Positions 62,260 to 64,000 of a DNA stretch of 64,000 bases are shown in pieces. The stretch is from contig CABYNW010000005.1 in the NCBI GenBank assembly GCA_902520495.1, positions 1 through 64,000 on the forward strand, written 5' to 3'. Both the position numbers and the translations under genes were made by a program. The notes below the pieces were generated by a model. That model had not been told where the DNA came from. It saw only the letters and a list, made by a program, of their open reading frames with translations, and did not search any database. Position 1 is the stretch's first letter; the number at the start of each line of letters is the position of its first letter. This DNA is from an uncultured SAR86 cluster bacterium. GTDB lineage: Bacteria; Pseudomonadota; Gammaproteobacteria; Magnimaribacterales; D2472.

Positions 62260-63507
62260 TTAATTTTTCTGTTTTTTAGGTTTTTTAACTTTTATTTCTT
62301 CTAAAGTAAATGAATTAGGGCTTTCATTAAAAGAATATTTACCATTCTTCCATGTACCAAATTCTTCTCTTCCATTAGCATAAGTCATAGTTCCCACGCC
62401 GTCCATAAGACCATCTTTCCATTCACCCTCATATTTATCTCCATTTGACCAAGTATGAGTTCCAAAACCATTCGCATTATCATCTTTCCATCTACCTATA
62501 TATTTTTCTCCATTAAAAGTAAAAGTTCCCAGACCATGTTTTCGATTATCTCTAAATTCGCCTACATATTTTCTCCCATCAGCCCAAGTATAAGTTCCTA
62601 TTCCATTAAATTTATCTTCTTTCCATTCACCCTCATATTTGCTTCCATCAGCCGAAGTAAAAGTTCCCTGACCATGTTTTAGATCTTCTTTATATCCACC
62701 TACATGCTTTCTCCCATCAGGCCAAGTATGAGTTCCTTGTCCAAGAGCTTTTCCATATTTGTTCTCACCGACGTATACTTCTCCATTAGCATAAGTGTAA
62801 GTTCCTTGTCCATGGGGCAAATCATGTTTCCATTCACCCTCATATTTGCTTCCATCAGCCCAAGTAAAAGTCCCCTGTCCAAATTTTTGATCTTCTTTCC
62901 AACCACCTTCATATGTACTGCCTGTGCAAAGAGTTGAAATTCCCTGTCCATGAGATAGATCATCTTTCCATTCACCCTCATATTTGTTTCCATTAACCGA
63001 GATATATGTTCCTTCTCCATGTTTTCGATCTTCTTTATATTCACCTACGTATTTTGATCCATCTGCTGCTGTAGCAGTCCCTTGCCCATTCATCATATTA
63101 CTTTCCCAGTAACCATTAAGAAGCCATGCATTCTCCTCACTTCCATCTAATGATGGGAGGTAGGAATTAGAAAGAAATAAATAGTGTTTATTAGAACTTT
63201 GATCTGATATTTCACATTCATCGCCAAGATAAGTTAAAAGCTCGATGTTTTTAAGCTCTGCTTCAACAAATTCTTTAATAGCATATCTAGACCCAAAACA
63301 GTTATGCCAGACTTCTAGAGGATCTGAAGGACATTTACTATCTATTAGAGTGTTAGATTTAACATCTTGTTCTATTAGAATGTTAGATTGATCATCTTCT
63401 TCTATTAGAATGTTAGATTGAATATCCTTTTTATTGTTATACCAAACAAGTGATATCAAAAAGATAAGGTGTAGGAATAAAAAAATGTTGAAAATTCTTT
63501 TTTTCAT
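62260..63507 (-). CDS. MORN-repeat protein
   Basis: 415 residues. A hydrophobic N-terminus (5-23) anchors or exports it. Residues 30-58 hold three copies of a ten-residue unit ([10 protein letters not shown] type). Then a short domain with four cysteines (59-100), and from about 130 to 390 eleven MORN repeats of 23 residues (pattern YEGEWK-D---HGQGTYT-ADG-K). Such repeats often bind phospholipid or form scaffolds; function here is unknown. Its ATG overlaps the acs stop by four bases (ATGA), implying coupling. Confidence 0.85.
   Translation of the reverse strand: MKKRIFNIFLFLHLIFLISLVWYNNKKDIQSNILIEEDDQSNILIEQDVKSNTLIDSKCPSDPLEVWHNCFGSRYAIKEFVEAELKNIELLTYLGDECEISDQSSNKHYLFLSNSYLPSLDGSEENAWLLNGYWESNMMNGQGTATAADGSKYVGEYKEDRKHGEGTYISVNGNKYEGEWKDDLSHGQGISTLCTGSTYEGGWKEDQKFGQGTFTWADGSKYEGEWKHDLPHGQGTYTYANGEVYVGENKYGKALGQGTHTWPDGRKHVGGYKEDLKHGQGTFTSADGSKYEGEWKEDKFNGIGTYTWADGRKYVGEFRDNRKHGLGTFTFNGEKYIGRWKDDNANGFGTHTWSNGDKYEGEWKDGLMDGVGTMTYANGREEFGTWKNGKYSFNESPNSFTLEEIKVKKPKKQKN
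62338..63120 (-). repeat. 69-base MORN repeat array
   Basis: About eleven tandem units of 23 codons. Units share stretches such as TTCCATTCACCCTCATATTT and 'AAAGTTCCC.G.CCATG' on the plus strand, so recent unit exchange is plausible. Confidence 0.8.
63341..63430 (-). repeat. 30-base tandem repeat, three units
   Basis: The stretch TCTATTAGAATGTTAGATTG starts at 63341 (with small changes), 63371 and 63401. It encodes the three ten-residue units near the N-terminus of the MORN protein, in frame. Confidence 0.85.
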
Positions 63508-64000
63508 AGATTTATTTTATTAATAATTAAAGATTCTACAACTGTAGGGTCCGCAAGGGTGGTGGTGTCTCCTAAATTAGATAAATCACCTTCAGCAATT
63601 TTTCTTAAAATTCTTCTCATTATCTTTCCAGATCTTGTTTTAGGAAGGCCTGGAGCATTTTGAATTAAATCTGGTTTTGCTATTGCACCGATTTCTTTTG
63701 CAACAAATTGTTTTAATTCTTTGTTAAGTTCATCATCAAATGATTCTTCGACCATCAAAGTTACAAAAGCATATATACCTTGACCCTTAATAGGGTGGTC
63801 AAAACCTACAACTGCTGCCTCAGCAACTTTTGGATGAAGCACAAGAGCACTTTCAATTTCTGCGGTGCCGAGTCTATGTCCAGAAACATTGAGGACATCG
63901 TCGACCCTTCCCGTAATCCAGTAATAACCATCTTCGTCTCTCCTAGCTCCGTCTCCGGTGAAATAGATACCTTCATACATACTAAAATAGGTATCTATCA
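63504..64000 (-). CDS. acs: Acetyl-CoA synthetase, C-terminal part (cut by window end)
   Basis: The reading frame enters at the window edge with [21 protein letters not shown], so about 164 C-terminal residues are present. [20 protein letters not shown] is the hinge region and [10 protein letters not shown] holds the lysine controlled by acetylation in Acs. The enzyme makes acetyl-CoA from acetate, ATP and CoA. The MORN gene overlaps its stop. Confidence 0.95.
   Translation of the reverse strand, partial: IDTYFSMYEGIYFTGDGARRDEDGYYWITGRVDDVLNVSGHRLGTAEIESALVLHPKVAEAAVVGFDHPIKGQGIYAFVTLMVEESFDDELNKELKQFVAKEIGAIAKPDLIQNAPGLPKTRSGKIMRRILRKIAEGDLSNLGDTTTLADPTVVESLIINKINL

Noticed and set aside
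1-64000. tRNA genes, CRISPR arrays, insertion sequences, replication origin
   Set aside because: Spacers were read on both strands; none holds a cloverleaf, repeat-spacer array, transposase or DnaA-box cluster that I could recognise.

Overview
The window is a densely packed, AT-rich (roughly one third G+C by eye) bacterial chromosome segment with about 77 genes, mostly translationally coupled or separated by a few bases. Gene content and order are gammaproteobacterial: dapF-yigA-xerC-yigB, ubiE-ubiJ-ubiB-tatABC, zapA-6S RNA-ygfA beside pepP-ubiH, polA...engB-cytochrome c4-dsbA (the Pseudomonas-type order), miaB-phoH-ybeY-corC-lnt, rsgA/orn divergent, rpiA/ilvA divergent. The low G+C, short spacers, near absence of terminators and outer-membrane/oxidative gene content suggest a streamlined marine gammaproteobacterium. 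A SAR86-like lineage is my best guess, but the sequence alone does not prove it.

Layout. 1-4.8 kb: small unknown genes, a quinone-reductase-like enzyme, gshA and pckA on the minus strand; pckA has a striking inverted-repeat leader. 4.8-15 kb: dsbB, polA, an accessory block of unusual genes inserted between polA and engB, then cytochrome c4, dsbA and a pseudoazurin. 15-19.4 kb: ubiK, yigB, xerC, yigA, dapF, lysA. 19.4-28.2 kb: ahcY-metK facing a tkt-pgk-fba-dtd-LOG run (methyl cycle and central carbon). 28.2-32.9 kb: Tat translocase and ubiquinone genes, including a 55-residue tatA. 32.9-39.5 kb: RNA processing, ribosome maturation and envelope genes. 39.5-44.8 kb: fatty-acid beta-oxidation, a probable small RNA with its own promoter and terminator, a 28-codon ORF, glutathione peroxidase, rpiA, ilvA. 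44.8-52 kb: a DUF5916-type outer-membrane protein, ygfA, 6S RNA, zapA, pepP, ubiH, an iron-binding lipoprotein. 52-64 kb: ribosomal proteins L28 and L31, dut, priA, amiC-tsaE-nnrD, a membrane-anchored beta-propeller protein, hydrolases, a MORN-repeat protein and the end of acs.

Functional themes. Ubiquinone synthesis recurs (ubiE, ubiJ, ubiB, ubiH, ubiK and a Coq4-like protein), as does periplasmic redox chemistry (dsbA, dsbB, cytochrome c4, pseudoazurin, glutathione peroxidase, gshA, Tat export). Gluconeogenic and C2/fatty-acid metabolism (pckA, class I aldolase, pgk, tkt, fadB/J-like, acs) fits a heterotroph living on lipids, acids and peptides. Nothing resembling a phage, insertion sequence, CRISPR array or tRNA gene is visible. 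The items most worth following up are the sRNA/peptide locus near 41.8-42.0 kb, the pckA leader hairpin, and the scarred polA-engB interval carrying the Coq4-like gene.
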